64,000 nt of DNA from Polaribacter sp. (GTDB lineage: Bacteria; Bacteroidota; Bacteroidia; Flavobacteriales; Flavobacteriaceae): assembly GCF_024639685.1 (NCBI RefSeq), contig NZ_JAHEHX010000002.1:62001-126000 (forward strand), in the 5' to 3' direction. The position numbers and the translations under genes are program-made. Of this stretch, positions 45,153-54,916 are shown in pieces; the first letter of the stretch is position 1; every line of letters begins with the position of its first letter. Under the pieces are notes generated by a model. The model saw only the letters and a list, made by a program, of their open reading frames with translations. It searched no databases and was not told the origin of the DNA.

Positions 45153-46379
45153 TTACCTTAATTTTAATGTTACTATTGTAAATACTGCTAATAGAATTCC
45201 TACAATCCAGAAACGCACTACAATTTTACTTTCGTGATAACTTAACTTTTGATAGTGGTGATGTAAAGGAGACATTTTAAAAATTCTCCTTCCTTCACCA
45301 TATTTTTTACGTGTGTACTTAAACCAAGAAACTTGCATGATTACTGATAAGTTCTCAACCACAAAAATTCCTGCTAAAATTGGCAACAACAATTCTTTAC
45401 GAATGGAAATGGCTATAACCGCTATGATTCCTCCAATAGTTAAACTACCTGTATCACCCATAAAAACTTGAGCAGGGTAAGTGTTATACCATAAAAATCC
45501 GATTAAAGCTCCTGCAAAAGCAAGAATAAAAACAGTCATTTCACCAGAATTAGGAATGTACATGACATCTAAATAATCTGCGAAAATGATATTACCAGAA
45601 ACCCAAGCAAAAACAGCGAGTGTAATTACAATTATTGCTGATGAACCTGCTGCTAAACCATCAATACCGTCTGTTAAATTTGCTCCATTAGAAATACCTG
45701 TTACAATAAATACTGTAATAAAAATGAAAACAATCCATCCATGTTTTTCATATTCATCACCTAAAAAACTTAAGGCTTTAGAATACTCCAGCTCATTGTC
45801 TTTAAAAAATGGCACTGTTGTTTTGGTAGATTTATGTGCCTCTCCAAAAACTTGGTTTCTACCATTTTCTTGAATAGTTTGTTGCTTAATTGGCAATTGT
45901 TCTTTGATAGTTACACCCTCATTAAAATATAACATAGAACCCACAATTACACCTAAACCAACTTGCCCTAATACTTTAAACTTACCACTTAGACCTGCTT
46001 TATCTTTTTTGAAAACTTTTATATAATCATCTAGAAAACCAATAAAACCCATCCAAACTGTGGTAATTAGTAAAATAATTATATAAATATTATCTAACTT
46101 AGCAAGTAAAATTGCAGGAATAAGAGTAGCTAAAATTATTATGACACCACCCATTGTTGGTGTTCCAGATTTTTGTTTTTGACCTTCTAATCCTAAATCT
46201 CTTACTGTTTCTCCTACTTGCTGTTTTCTTAAAAAATTAATTATTCGTTTACCATAAATAGACGAAATTAAAAGAGACAGAATAAACGCTGCAGCTGCTC
46301 TAAATGTGATAAACTGAAATACACCTGCACCTGGAATGCTAAACTGGGTATCTAAATATTGAAAAAAATAATACAGCAT
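45153..46379 (-). CDS. mraY: phospho-N-acetylmuramoyl-pentapeptide transferase
   Basis: 408-aa polytopic inner-membrane enzyme that makes lipid I. Marks: [13 protein letters not shown] near 67-79, [21 protein letters not shown] near 115-135 (catalytic Asp pair), [12 protein letters not shown] near 238-249, and MSPLHHHY near 370 (metal and substrate His). About 48 residues longer than E. coli MraY; the extra residues lie in a hydrophilic insert about 160-215, a common Bacteroidota feature. One base from murE's stop. Confidence 0.96.
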   Translation of the reverse strand: MLYYFFQYLDTQFSIPGAGVFQFITFRAAAAFILSLLISSIYGKRIINFLRKQQVGETVRDLGLEGQKQKSGTPTMGGVIIILATLIPAILLAKLDNIYIIILLITTVWMGFIGFLDDYIKVFKKDKAGLSGKFKVLGQVGLGVIVGSMLYFNEGVTIKEQLPIKQQTIQENGRNQVFGEAHKSTKTTVPFFKDNELEYSKALSFLGDEYEKHGWIVFIFITVFIVTGISNGANLTDGIDGLAAGSSAIIVITLAVFAWVSGNIIFADYLDVMYIPNSGEMTVFILAFAGALIGFLWYNTYPAQVFMGDTGSLTIGGIIAVIAISIRKELLLPILAGIFVVENLSVIMQVSWFKYTRKKYGEGRRIFKMSPLHHHYQKLSYHESKIVVRFWIVGILLAVFTIVTLKLR

Positions 46380-46380
46380 T

Positions 46381-47847
46381 CTATTTCTTTTTTAGTTGAT
46401 TAAAACAATTAGTAACTTCTTCTAGATCATTAAAATGAGTTCGCTCTCCATTTATTTCTTGATAACTTTCATGACCTTTACCAGCAATTAAAATAATATC
46501 TCCAGCATCTGATAACTTACAAGCTGTTTTTATGGCTTGCTGTCTATTAATCACTGTAAGTGTTTTGTTGTAATGTTCAGGAGAAATACCCGCTTCCATT
46601 TCATCTAAAATACTTTGTGGATCTTCTGTTCTTGGATTGTCTGAAGTAAATATTGCTTGATTACTTAAATAAGCAGCTATATTTGCCATTTTTGGTCTTT
46701 TAGTTTTGTCTCTATCACCTCCACAACCAACAACCGTAATTACTTTTTCGTTATTGGTTCTGATATCATTTATAGTTTCTAAAACATTTTTTAATGCATC
46801 TGGCGTGTGTGCATAATCTACAATTGCTGTGACTCCATCATCAGAAACAACATATTCAAAACGACCATTTACACTTTCTAACTGACTTATAATTGGTAAA
46901 ATTTCTAGCCTCTCCAAACCTAGTAACTCTGCAGTTGCAATAATTGCTATAAGATTGTAGATATTAAAAACACCAATTAATTTTGTCCAAACCTCTGTAT
47001 TATCAATAGAAATTAAAGTACCTGATAAATGTTTTTCTAAAATCTTAGCTTTAAAGTCAGCCATTGTTTTTAAAGCATATGAGTATTTTTTAGCCTTTGT
47101 ATTTTGCAATACGAAACTCCCATTTTTATCATCGATGTTGGTTAAGGCAAAGGCAGATTTTGGTAAAAAATCAAAAAAATTCTTTTTTACATTTCTATAC
47201 TCAGAAAAATCTTTATGGTAGTCTAAATGATCGTGAGATAAGTTTGTGAAAATTCCACCTCTAAAATGTAAACCCTCTATTCTCTTTTGATGTATACCAT
47301 GTGAACTCACCTCCATAAAACAGTACTCTACACCTTCATCTAACATTAAATCTAGGTACCTATTTATAGTTACAGAATCTGGAGTTGTGTGGGTAGCTTT
47401 ATATTCTTTATTATCAACTAAAACTTTAACTGTAGATAATAAACCTACCTTGTAACCCGCCTTTCTAAAAAGCTGATAAAGTAAAGATGCTATTGTGGTT
47501 TTACCGTTAGTACCTGTTACACCAATTACAGAAAATTTCGTCGATGGATTTTCATAAAAGTTAGCTGCCATTATTGCTAAAGCCTCATTTGCATCAGCTA
47601 CTCTTACATAAGTAATTCCCTCTTGCCTATCAAAAGAAAACTTTTCGCAAACTACTACTTTTGCTCCAAGTGCTATTGCTTTGTCTACATACAAATGACC
47701 ATCAACATTTACTCCTTTCTGAGCAATAAAAACAGCATCTTTTTTAACAGCTCTTGAATCGAATACAAGTTGATTTACCAAAACATTAGTATCTCCATAA
47801 ACTTGTTTAATTGCCACTTTATATAAAATGTCTTGTAATTTTCTCAA
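46381..47847 (-). CDS. murE: UDP-MurNAc-tripeptide synthetase, meso-diaminopimelate type
   Basis: 488-aa Mur ligase adding the third residue. ATP loop [20 protein letters not shown] near 108-127, carbamylated-Lys region, and [18 protein letters not shown] near 404-421. The DNPR motif indicates meso-diaminopimelate rather than lysine as substrate, so the peptidoglycan is of the A1-gamma type. It lies between ftsI and mraY with gaps of 1 base each. Confidence 0.96.
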   Translation of the reverse strand: MRKLQDILYKVAIKQVYGDTNVLVNQLVFDSRAVKKDAVFIAQKGVNVDGHLYVDKAIALGAKVVVCEKFSFDRQEGITYVRVADANEALAIMAANFYENPSTKFSVIGVTGTNGKTTIASLLYQLFRKAGYKVGLLSTVKVLVDNKEYKATHTTPDSVTINRYLDLMLDEGVEYCFMEVSSHGIHQKRIEGLHFRGGIFTNLSHDHLDYHKDFSEYRNVKKNFFDFLPKSAFALTNIDDKNGSFVLQNTKAKKYSYALKTMADFKAKILEKHLSGTLISIDNTEVWTKLIGVFNIYNLIAIIATAELLGLERLEILPIISQLESVNGRFEYVVSDDGVTAIVDYAHTPDALKNVLETINDIRTNNEKVITVVGCGGDRDKTKRPKMANIAAYLSNQAIFTSDNPRTEDPQSILDEMEAGISPEHYNKTLTVINRQQAIKTACKLSDAGDIILIAGKGHESYQEINGERTHFNDLEEVTNCFNQLKKK

Positions 47848-47848
47848 G

Positions 47849-49864
47849 CTATGAAAGTTTTAAAGTTATGGTTTCTCCTTTTTTCAACATCACGCCTTTT
47901 TTAATAGATTGATTTTGAACTTTCCCTACACCTTCAGCTCGAACTTTTAATCCTATATTTTCTAATAAAGCAATGGCATCCATGCCGTTCATACCTTTCA
48001 CATCCGGAACTTTTGTATGAACTTTATTTAAAACTTCGTTAAATGTATTATATGCTTCATCTATAGAGGTAAAGTAAACCTCATCAGTTACAGTTTGATT
48101 GTTTATAGGAGTGGCGGTATAGATCTTTTGAGCAATTTCTTTAAATACTGGTGCTGCCACTGTTGCTCCATAGTACCCTTTTTCTTTTTTTGGATCGTGG
48201 ACCACAACAATACATGAATATTTAGGCTCCTCTACTGGAAAAAAACCAGCAAAAGAGGCTGTGTAATGCTTTGTAGAGTAATACCCACCTTCCCAATCAC
48301 CATTGCTGTTTTTTACTCTTGGCATAAACTTTTTTGCAGTTCCTGTTTTACCTGCCATAGAAAAATTTGGAGAATAAATATTAGTTGCAGTTCCTTTAAC
48401 AACTACATTCTCCATTACTTTTTTAATTTTATTTAAAGTTTCATTAGAAGCTATTTTAGGATGAAGAACTTCAGTAGAAAAAATTTTTTCTGCTTTATCC
48501 TCTCTTCTCAATTCCTTTACAAATCTTGGTTTAACCATAATTCCGTTATTTGCGACCGCATTGTAAAACATTAGTGTCTGCATAGGTGTTACAGAAACTC
48601 CATAGCCCCAAGACATCCACTCTAAAGAAATTTTACTCCAAGATTTATCTTTAGGCTTTGGCACATAAGGTTTCCCTTCTCCTTTTATAGAAAATCCAAT
48701 AGGTTTTGTGAATCCATAGGTTTCTAATTTAGAGATAAACTTCTCTGGATAGTCATCATAATGTTCTTTGATTAATTTTACAATGCCAACATTAGAAGAG
48801 ACCTCAAACGCTCGGGCTGCTGAAATTTTACCATAGCCTCCTCTTCTTGAATCTTCCACTTTTTTTCCATGAATGTAAATTCGACCTTTTTCAGTATCCA
48901 CAACAGTTGAGGTATCTATTTTTTTATCATCTAAAGCCGCCATTAAACTGGCTAACTTAAATGTAGATCCTGGCTCATGGCTTTCCCAAACTGCATAGTT
49001 TCTTTTTTCGTAGTATTTTCCTTTAGAAGTTCTGCCAAGATTAGAAATTGCTTTTACCTCACCAGTTGCAGTTTCCATAACAACAGCACAACCATGATCT
49101 GCTTCAAAATATTCCAATTGCCTTAGTAAGGCATGATGAGTTATGTCTTGAATATTTACATCTATAGTAGTTATTACATCATGCCCATCTATAGGTTCTT
49201 TTTCATTTACATCAGAAATAGGTTTCCATTGATTTTTAGCAATCTTTTGTTTCCATCGCAATCCATTTTCACCTTGCATAAAATCAGCAAAAGCTCCTTC
49301 TATACCAGCCTCACCTCTAAAATCATCATACCCTATTGTTCTTTCTGCTATTTTTCCTATTGGATGTGCTCTTACTGTTTTATGTTCTGCAATAAAACCA
49401 CCCCTATATACACCTAATTTAAAAATAGGGAATTGCTTTAATTTTAAATAATCATTGTAACCAACATTTCTAGCGATAAGTAAGTATCTATTTTTTTGTT
49501 TTCTAGCAGCTCTTAACTTAGCTTCATAGTAACTTTTACTTTTCCCAAACATAACTCCTAACTCTTTTGCTAGGTTTGCAACATTTTTCTCAAAAACAGT
49601 AGCATCTATTGCTAAAAGATCTACTCTAATAGTAAATTTAGACATAGACGTTGCTAACAAATTACCGTCTGCAGCATATACATTTCCCTTATTTGCATAT
49701 ACAGTATCTTGTTTAACGGTTAGCTCTGTAGCAAGTTTTTTATATTTTTCTCCCTGAAAATATTGTATATTGATAACACGAAAAATAATTGCAAAAAGAA
49801 AAAGCGTCATAAAAGAAGCTACTATGTAGAATTTTGTAAGTATGCTTTTTTTGTGAGTTGCCAA
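47849..49864 (-). CDS. ftsI: division-specific class B penicillin-binding protein FtsI with C-terminal PASTA domain
   Basis: 671 aa. Short cytosolic tail, one membrane segment (about 9-29), PBP dimer domain, then the transpeptidase with Ser300-x-x-Lys303 (GSTFK), SSN near 349-351 and KTG at 506-508. From about 613 a single PASTA domain (VPDVKGMNGMDAIALLENIG...) ends the protein; E. coli FtsI has none, but PASTA-bearing PBPs are usual here. It cross-links septal peptidoglycan with FtsW. Confidence 0.95.
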   Translation of the reverse strand: MATHKKSILTKFYIVASFMTLFLFAIIFRVINIQYFQGEKYKKLATELTVKQDTVYANKGNVYAADGNLLATSMSKFTIRVDLLAIDATVFEKNVANLAKELGVMFGKSKSYYEAKLRAARKQKNRYLLIARNVGYNDYLKLKQFPIFKLGVYRGGFIAEHKTVRAHPIGKIAERTIGYDDFRGEAGIEGAFADFMQGENGLRWKQKIAKNQWKPISDVNEKEPIDGHDVITTIDVNIQDITHHALLRQLEYFEADHGCAVVMETATGEVKAISNLGRTSKGKYYEKRNYAVWESHEPGSTFKLASLMAALDDKKIDTSTVVDTEKGRIYIHGKKVEDSRRGGYGKISAARAFEVSSNVGIVKLIKEHYDDYPEKFISKLETYGFTKPIGFSIKGEGKPYVPKPKDKSWSKISLEWMSWGYGVSVTPMQTLMFYNAVANNGIMVKPRFVKELRREDKAEKIFSTEVLHPKIASNETLNKIKKVMENVVVKGTATNIYSPNFSMAGKTGTAKKFMPRVKNSNGDWEGGYYSTKHYTASFAGFFPVEEPKYSCIVVVHDPKKEKGYYGATVAAPVFKEIAQKIYTATPINNQTVTDEVYFTSIDEAYNTFNEVLNKVHTKVPDVKGMNGMDAIALLENIGLKVRAEGVGKVQNQSIKKGVMLKKGETITLKLS

Positions 49865-49870
49865 TTGTAT

Positions 49871-50197
49871 TTAATCTTTATAAGTTACTTTAATCTTTTC
49901 TGGGGGAGTTTCTGAGGGCTTCAACCCAATTTTTAATGCATTTTCCCTAATACTAGACTCCATTTTCATTCGCATTAATATGGTGCCTGTATCTACATAA
50001 GCTGCTCTTAATTCCCGTTTCTTTTTATTTAGTTCAGCTATCTTTATTACTTTTTTGTCAATATTATGAGCACTTGTAATTGTTATTAATAGCAAGGAAA
50101 CAATAAAAAGGATAACCTTCCAATTGCTAAAAGCGGACTCATCTGTGAGAAAACTTCCTCTTAGAATGTCATATATATTCCTCTTAACCTTTAACAT
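49871..50197 (-). CDS. ftsL: cell division protein FtsL
   Basis: 108 aa: short basic N terminus, one membrane segment (about 28-44, VILFIVSLLLITITSA), then a coiled-coil-like periplasmic stretch (KVIKIAELNKKKRELRAAY). Matches the FtsL-like family of Bacteroidota by topology and by its place between rsmH and ftsI. Starts with a one-base overlap on rsmH (TAATG). Confidence 0.85.
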   Translation of the reverse strand: MLKVKRNIYDILRGSFLTDESAFSNWKVILFIVSLLLITITSAHNIDKKVIKIAELNKKKRELRAAYVDTGTILMRMKMESSIRENALKIGLKPSETPPEKIKVTYKD

Positions 50198-51099
50198 TAC
50201 TTTAGAGTAGCCAGCCTTAACTTGGCACTTCTTGCCCTATTATTAACTTTTATTTCTTCTTTAGAAGGGACAATCAACTTCCCTACTTTCTTTAAAGGTT
50301 CATTAGAGTTTCCAAAAACATCTTTTTCAGGCTCACCTTCAAACAATCCAGTTCTAATAAAACGCTTGACCAACCTATCTTCTAGAGAGTGGTAAGAGAT
50401 TACACTTAGCCTACCATCATCAGACAATAAATTTGGTATTTGCTCTAAAAACTCTTTTAAAACCGATAACTCTTCATTAACCTCAATTCTTATCGCTTGA
50501 AAAATTTGTGCTAAAATTTTATGTTTTTTTGCGTTTGGTAAAAATGCCTTTAATACTTCTTTCAATTGAAAACTAGTTTCAATAACCCTAGTCTTTCTTT
50601 CATGCACAATAGTTCGTGCTAACTTCCTTGAATTCCTTAACTCTCCATATAAAAATAGAATTTCCGCAAGTTTTTCTTCAGAATATTGATTAATTAATTC
50701 TTTAGCAGAAACTTTAGATTTTTGATTCATTCGCATATCTAAATCGCCATCAAATCGGATGGAAAAACCCCTTTCAGCTTCATCAAACTGATGAGAAGAA
50801 ACCCCTAAATCCGCAAGAACACCATCTACCTTTTTTATGCTATGAAATCTTAAAAAACGAGAAATGTACCTGAAGTTTTCAGGGATTAAAACGAAACGCT
50901 CGTCGTCTATAACGTTTTTAAGCGCATCAGGATCCTGGTCAAAAGCAAATAATTTACCGTCTTTCCCTAAACGTTTTAATATTTCTTTAGAATGACCTCC
51001 ACCACCAAACGTCACATCCACATAAACACCATCTTCCTTAATGTTTAAACCACTTATACTTTCCTCTAGTAAAACTGCATTATGATAACTCATCCTCAC
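50197..51099 (-). CDS. rsmH: 16S rRNA (cytosine-N4)-methyltransferase RsmH
   Basis: 300-aa SAM-dependent enzyme (formerly MraW) acting on C1402 of 16S rRNA. YHNAVLLEESI at the start, SAM motif YVDVTFGGGGHSKEIL near 26-41, ADLGVSSHQFDEAERGFS near 98-115, and C-terminal SYHSLEDRLVKRF near 218-230. It overlaps mraZ by 20 bases from the annotated ATG, or 14 from the next Met (Met3). Confidence 0.97.
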   Translation of the reverse strand: MRMSYHNAVLLEESISGLNIKEDGVYVDVTFGGGGHSKEILKRLGKDGKLFAFDQDPDALKNVIDDERFVLIPENFRYISRFLRFHSIKKVDGVLADLGVSSHQFDEAERGFSIRFDGDLDMRMNQKSKVSAKELINQYSEEKLAEILFLYGELRNSRKLARTIVHERKTRVIETSFQLKEVLKAFLPNAKKHKILAQIFQAIRIEVNEELSVLKEFLEQIPNLLSDDGRLSVISYHSLEDRLVKRFIRTGLFEGEPEKDVFGNSNEPLKKVGKLIVPSKEEIKVNNRARSAKLRLATLK

Positions 51100-51547
51100 C
51101 TGTATTTCCCATCACTTCCTCTGCTAAATCTGAAAAATTTTCAGCAGCATTCTCTATCGCATTCTCATACCTATCTTTATCCCAAATTTCAATAATGTTT
51201 ACTGAAGAAGACATAACCACTTGCTTTTTTATCCCTGCAAAATCAGACAGGTTTTTAGGGATTAAAATTCTACCAGTTGCATCTAACTCAAGTAATTTTA
51301 CCCCAGCAGTAAAACGTCTTATAAAATCATTATTTTTTTTCTTAAACTTATTTAAGCGATTTACTTGAGCCATAGTTGTGTTCCATTCTTTTAAAGGATA
51401 CAACTCTAAACATTTCTCAAAAACCGATTTTTTTAAAACAAACCCATCTTGTAGTATAGGCGCTACCTGCTTTTTAAAAGCAGAAGGAAATAATACCCTG
51501 CCTTTAGCATCTGCTTTACATTCATATGTACCTATTAGGTTAATCAC
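51080..51547 (-). CDS. mraZ: transcriptional regulator MraZ
   Basis: 155 aa with two tandem SpoVT/AbrB-like beta-barrels (about 1-80 and 81-140): GTYECKADAKGRVLFP and LLELDATGRILIP are the two D-A/T-K/T-G-R motifs that make DNA contact. It binds direct repeats in its own promoter and controls the whole dcw operon in other bacteria. First gene of the 13-gene operon, and three exact 10-bp repeats lie 39-68 bases before its start. Confidence 0.97.
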   Translation of the reverse strand: MINLIGTYECKADAKGRVLFPSAFKKQVAPILQDGFVLKKSVFEKCLELYPLKEWNTTMAQVNRLNKFKKKNNDFIRRFTAGVKLLELDATGRILIPKNLSDFAGIKKQVVMSSSVNIIEIWDKDRYENAIENAAENFSDLAEEVMGNTGEDELS

Positions 51548-51585
51548 TTAAAAAAGATTTAATTAAAATCAAAAATATATAAAAA

Positions 51586-51615
51586 TTACCACTTTTTACC
51601 ACTTTTTACCACTTT
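51586..51615 (-). promoter_or_regulatory. MraZ box: three exact 10-bp direct repeats
   Basis: On the minus strand AAAGTGGTAA occurs three times without gaps (51615-51606, 51605-51596, 51595-51586), one DNA helical turn apart. This agrees with the AAAGTG-type direct repeats bound by Mycoplasma MraZ and is close to the TGGG repeats of E. coli. Placement 39 bases before mraZ fits autoregulation of the dcw operon. Confidence 0.85.
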
Positions 51616-51718
51616 GTTAATAAAAAGAAAGATTTCTTAACATTCATAGTATTTAAGAGATTGTTAATAACCTAAAATGGGATCATTTTTAATTAATTCT
51701 TATATCATAAAAAAGAAG

Positions 51719-51726
51719 TACATTTG
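51719..51726 (+). promoter_or_regulatory. -7 box of the hydrolase-engB gene run
   Basis: Perfect TACATTTG, 26 bases before the ATG at 51753; no clear TTG at -33. Confidence 0.5.
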
Positions 51727-51752
51727 CTTCTTAGCGATTCAAATAAAAATCA

Positions 51753-52517
51753 ATGACTGACAAGTTAAAAACTGAAGATAAGTTTACATATGCAGAAGCT
51801 GGTGAAGGACCTGCAATCATTGTTTTACACGGATTAATGGGAGCTTTAAGCAACTTTGAAGCTACTTTTAATTTTTTTTCAAACAAGGGTTACAGGGTAC
51901 TTATCCCAGAATTACCTTTATATACTTTACCACTAGCCAAAACTAATGTTAAAAATTTGGCAAGCTATTTACAAGACTTTTTATCTTTTAAAAAAATTGA
52001 CAAAGCAATGCTTTTAGGAAACTCTTTAGGTGGTCATATTGCTTTGTATTTCACAAAACACTATCTTGAAAAAGTAAATGCACTTATACTAACAGGTAGT
52101 TCAGGGCTGTATGAAAACGCAATGGGAGGTAGTTTCCCTAAAAGAGGAAATTATGAATATATAGAACAAAAGGTTAGAGATGTTTTCTATGACCCTAAAG
52201 TGGCAACAAAAGAACTAGTAGATGATGTATATGCAACTGTAAATGACAGAATGAAAGCCTTAAAGACACTTTCTATTGCCAAAAGCGCTATAAGACATAA
52301 TATGGCTAATGATTTACCAAAAATGACACTTCCTAGTTGTTTAATTTGGGGAAAGCAAGATGGTGTTACTCCACCAGAAGTAGCAGACGATTTTTACAAA
52401 CTATTACCAAACTCAGATTTATTTTGGATTGATAAATGTGGTCATGCTGCAATGATGGAAAGACCTACAACTTTTAATCAAATTTTAGACAGCTGGCTAA
52501 CTACTAGAAAATTATAA
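51753..52517 (+). CDS. alpha/beta hydrolase
   Basis: 254 aa, cytosolic. Oxyanion motif VLHGLMGALSNF near 25-36, nucleophile elbow LGNSLGGH (Ser near 92), acid Asp in WGKQDGVTP near 205, and catalytic His in CGHAAMMERP near 232. Substrate unknown; the fold is shared by esterases and C-C hydrolases. First gene of a rightward run, 13 bases before engB, an arrangement that suggests co-transcription. Confidence 0.85.
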   Translation: MTDKLKTEDKFTYAEAGEGPAIIVLHGLMGALSNFEATFNFFSNKGYRVLIPELPLYTLPLAKTNVKNLASYLQDFLSFKKIDKAMLLGNSLGGHIALYFTKHYLEKVNALILTGSSGLYENAMGGSFPKRGNYEYIEQKVRDVFYDPKVATKELVDDVYATVNDRMKALKTLSIAKSAIRHNMANDLPKMTLPSCLIWGKQDGVTPPEVADDFYKLLPNSDLFWIDKCGHAAMMERPTTFNQILDSWLTTRKL

Positions 52518-52530
52518 AACTTATTTTATT

Positions 52531-53142
52531 TTGAAAATTAAGTCTGCTGAATTTGTAATGAGTAACAGTAATGTTATTAATGCTCCAAAAGATAGAATAC
52601 CAGAATATGCATTTATAGGACGTTCTAATGTTGGTAAATCTTCATTAATTAATATGTTAATGGAGCGTAAAGATTTGGCAAAAATTTCTGGAAAACCAGG
52701 TAAAACGCAACTAATCAACCACTTTAAAATTAACGAAGAATGGTTTTTGGTAGATTTACCAGGATATGGTTATGCACAAGTCTCTAAAAAGAAAAGAGTA
52801 ATTTTTCAGTATTTCATAGAGAATTACTTTAAAGAAAGAGAACAATTGGTTTGCACCTTTGTCCTAATTGATTCTAGACACGATCCTCAAAAAATAGACC
52901 TAGATTTCATGCAATTTTTAGGAGAAAATCAAATTCCGTTTTGTTTGGTTTTTACAAAAGCAGATAAATTAGGAAGCTCAAAATTAAACAAGCAAACTAC
53001 TTCTTACAAAAAGAAATTATTACAACATTGGGAAACATTACCAATGAATTTTTTAACCTCTTCTTCTACAGGATTAGGCCGAAAAGAATTTCTAGATTTT
53101 ATTGATGGCATAAACGAAGACGTTGCTAAAGATTTTAAATAA
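52531..53142 (+). CDS. engB: ribosome biogenesis GTP-binding protein EngB (YsxC/YihA)
   Basis: 203-aa small GTPase needed for 50S assembly. G1 AFIGRSNVGKSSLIN near 27-41, G3 DLPGYGYA near 76-83, G4 TKAD near 143-146. The start chosen is TTG at 52531: it gives the N terminus KIKSAEFVMSNSN, which aligns with the E. coli protein, whereas the first ATG (52558) would cut off the conserved first strand. A TTG start is also used by the MetX fusion gene. Confidence 0.94.
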   Translation: MKIKSAEFVMSNSNVINAPKDRIPEYAFIGRSNVGKSSLINMLMERKDLAKISGKPGKTQLINHFKINEEWFLVDLPGYGYAQVSKKKRVIFQYFIENYFKEREQLVCTFVLIDSRHDPQKIDLDFMQFLGENQIPFCLVFTKADKLGSSKLNKQTTSYKKKLLQHWETLPMNFLTSSSTGLGRKEFLDFIDGINEDVAKDFK

Positions 53143-53159
53143 ATTTAGCTATAGCTGTT

Positions 53160-53846
53160 ATGCATTCTACTAAGCAAAACTTACAAGTACTTTTTGAAGA
53201 CAATCATCTTATTATTGTTAATAAAAGATCTGGAGATATTACTCAGGGTGATAAAACTGGTGATAAACCTTTAAGTGATGTAGTAAAAGAATATATTAAA
53301 GACAAATACAACAAGACTGGTAATGTTTATTTAGGTTTAGTGCATAGGTTAGATAGGCCAACTTCTGGAGTTATAATTTTTGCAAGAACCTCTAAAGCTT
53401 TAGAGCGTTTAAATAAAATGTTACGTGACAAGGAAATTCATAAAACGTATTGGGCTGTTGTAAAACATTATCCAAAGAAAGAAAAAGTAACATTAATCAA
53501 TTACCTGAAAAAAAATCCGAAGAATAATAAATCTAGTGTTTTTCAAAAGGAAATTGAAGGCTCTAAAAAAGCAATTTTACATTATTCTACTCTAAAAAAA
53601 TTAGACAATTACGCACTCTTAGAAATTGATTTAGAAACAGGAAGACATCATCAAATTAGAGCGCAATTATCTAATATAGGATATCCTATTAAAGGCGATT
53701 TAAAATATGGTTTTAACAGAAGTAACAAAGATGGAAGTATTCATTTACATGCCAGAAAAATAGAATTTATACATCCTGTTGCTAAAGAGAAAATTTCTAT
53801 TCTTGCACCAACACCAAACGATGTAATTTGGAACGCATGTAAGTAA
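53160..53846 (+). CDS. RluA-family pseudouridine synthase
   Basis: 228-aa single-domain RNA pseudouridine synthase. The catalytic motif LGLVHRLDRPTSGVIIFA near 60-77 contains the Asp nucleophile in HRLD; GRHHQIRAQL near 162-171 is the second signature. No S4 domain, so it belongs to the RluA/RluD-like or TruC-like branch; its RNA target cannot be named. 18 bases after engB. Confidence 0.92.
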   Translation: MHSTKQNLQVLFEDNHLIIVNKRSGDITQGDKTGDKPLSDVVKEYIKDKYNKTGNVYLGLVHRLDRPTSGVIIFARTSKALERLNKMLRDKEIHKTYWAVVKHYPKKEKVTLINYLKKNPKNNKSSVFQKEIEGSKKAILHYSTLKKLDNYALLEIDLETGRHHQIRAQLSNIGYPIKGDLKYGFNRSNKDGSIHLHARKIEFIHPVAKEKISILAPTPNDVIWNACK

Positions 53847-53874
53847 TTACTATATTTAAGAAATTAAATTCTAA

Positions 53875-54909
53875 ATGAAATCCCTAAAATACTTTACCAT
53901 TTTAGTTCTACCATTAATAGTATACATTTCTTTTACAAATAAAGGTTGGCTTACTTATTTACCTGCACTTGTTTTTTTTGGATTAGTTCCACTTTTGGAG
54001 TTTTTTATAAAACCTAACACCCATAATCTCTCAAAAGAAGAAGAAAAAATAGAAAAAGAGAACAAACTATACACGTATTTACTATATGCAACTCTACCCA
54101 TGCAATTTGCGTTCTTAATCTTCTTTTTTTATGCAATTCAAGAACCAAACCTTAATAACTCAGAAATCTTTGGTAGAATTTTTGGAATGGGTATCATGAG
54201 TGGAGTAATAGGTATTAATGTAGGTCACGAATTAGGACATAGAAACCAAAGGTTTGATGAATTTATTGGCGAAATTTTATTGCTTTCATCTTTAAATACT
54301 CACTTTTTACCCTACCATAATGGAGGTCATCATTATAATGTTGCCACACCAAAAGACGCAGCTACTGCTAGAAAAAACGAGGTTTTATTCATTTTTTGGA
54401 TTCGCTCTCATTTTACAAGTTACTTCCAAGCTTGGCAATTAGAAAACAAACGCATGAAATCTTTAAATAGAGATTTATTTCATTATCAAAATAGAATGAT
54501 AATATATACACTTTGCAACATATTTCTACTAGCACTAATCTATTTTATTTTTGGGCAATTTGTGCTATTCGCATTTATAGCAGCAGCAGTAATTGGCATT
54601 CTTTTATTAGAGACCGTAAATTATATAGAACATTATGGTTTGTTGCGTAAAAAGAACAATCATGGAAGATATGAACGTGTAAAAAGAAACCACTCTTGGA
54701 ATAGTAATCATCAAGTTGGGCAAGTTTTACTTTTTAATTTGTCTAGACATTCGGATCATCATTATAATGGTTCTAAACATTATCAATTATTAAAATCATT
54801 GCCAGAAAGTCCGCAAATGCCAACAGGTTATCCAGGCATGATGTTACTTTCGTTTATACCGCCAATTTGGTTTTGGGTAATGAATAAAAAATTAAATAAG
54901 CTATCATAG
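53875..54909 (+). CDS. AlkB-type integral-membrane alkane 1-monooxygenase
   Basis: 344-aa non-haem di-iron membrane hydroxylase. All histidine motifs of the AlkB group are present: HELGH (118-122), HNGGHH with NVATP (148-157), NYIEHYGL (249-256) and RHSDHH (291-296). NYIEHYG separates AlkB from xylene monooxygenase and desaturases. About six hydrophobic segments. It would oxidise terminal carbons of medium or long alkanes or related lipids, taking electrons from rubredoxin or a ferredoxin, which are not encoded nearby. Part of the rightward run with RluA and nitroreductase genes. Stop TAG. Confidence 0.88.
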   Translation: MKSLKYFTILVLPLIVYISFTNKGWLTYLPALVFFGLVPLLEFFIKPNTHNLSKEEEKIEKENKLYTYLLYATLPMQFAFLIFFFYAIQEPNLNNSEIFGRIFGMGIMSGVIGINVGHELGHRNQRFDEFIGEILLLSSLNTHFLPYHNGGHHYNVATPKDAATARKNEVLFIFWIRSHFTSYFQAWQLENKRMKSLNRDLFHYQNRMIIYTLCNIFLLALIYFIFGQFVLFAFIAAAVIGILLLETVNYIEHYGLLRKKNNHGRYERVKRNHSWNSNHQVGQVLLFNLSRHSDHHYNGSKHYQLLKSLPESPQMPTGYPGMMLLSFIPPIWFWVMNKKLNKLS

Positions 54910-54916
54910 ATACTTT

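Noticed and set aside
52558..53142. ATG at 52558 as the engB start
   Set aside because: It would remove the conserved first strand (KIKSAEFVMS), which aligns with the E. coli protein; the TTG at 52531 keeps it.
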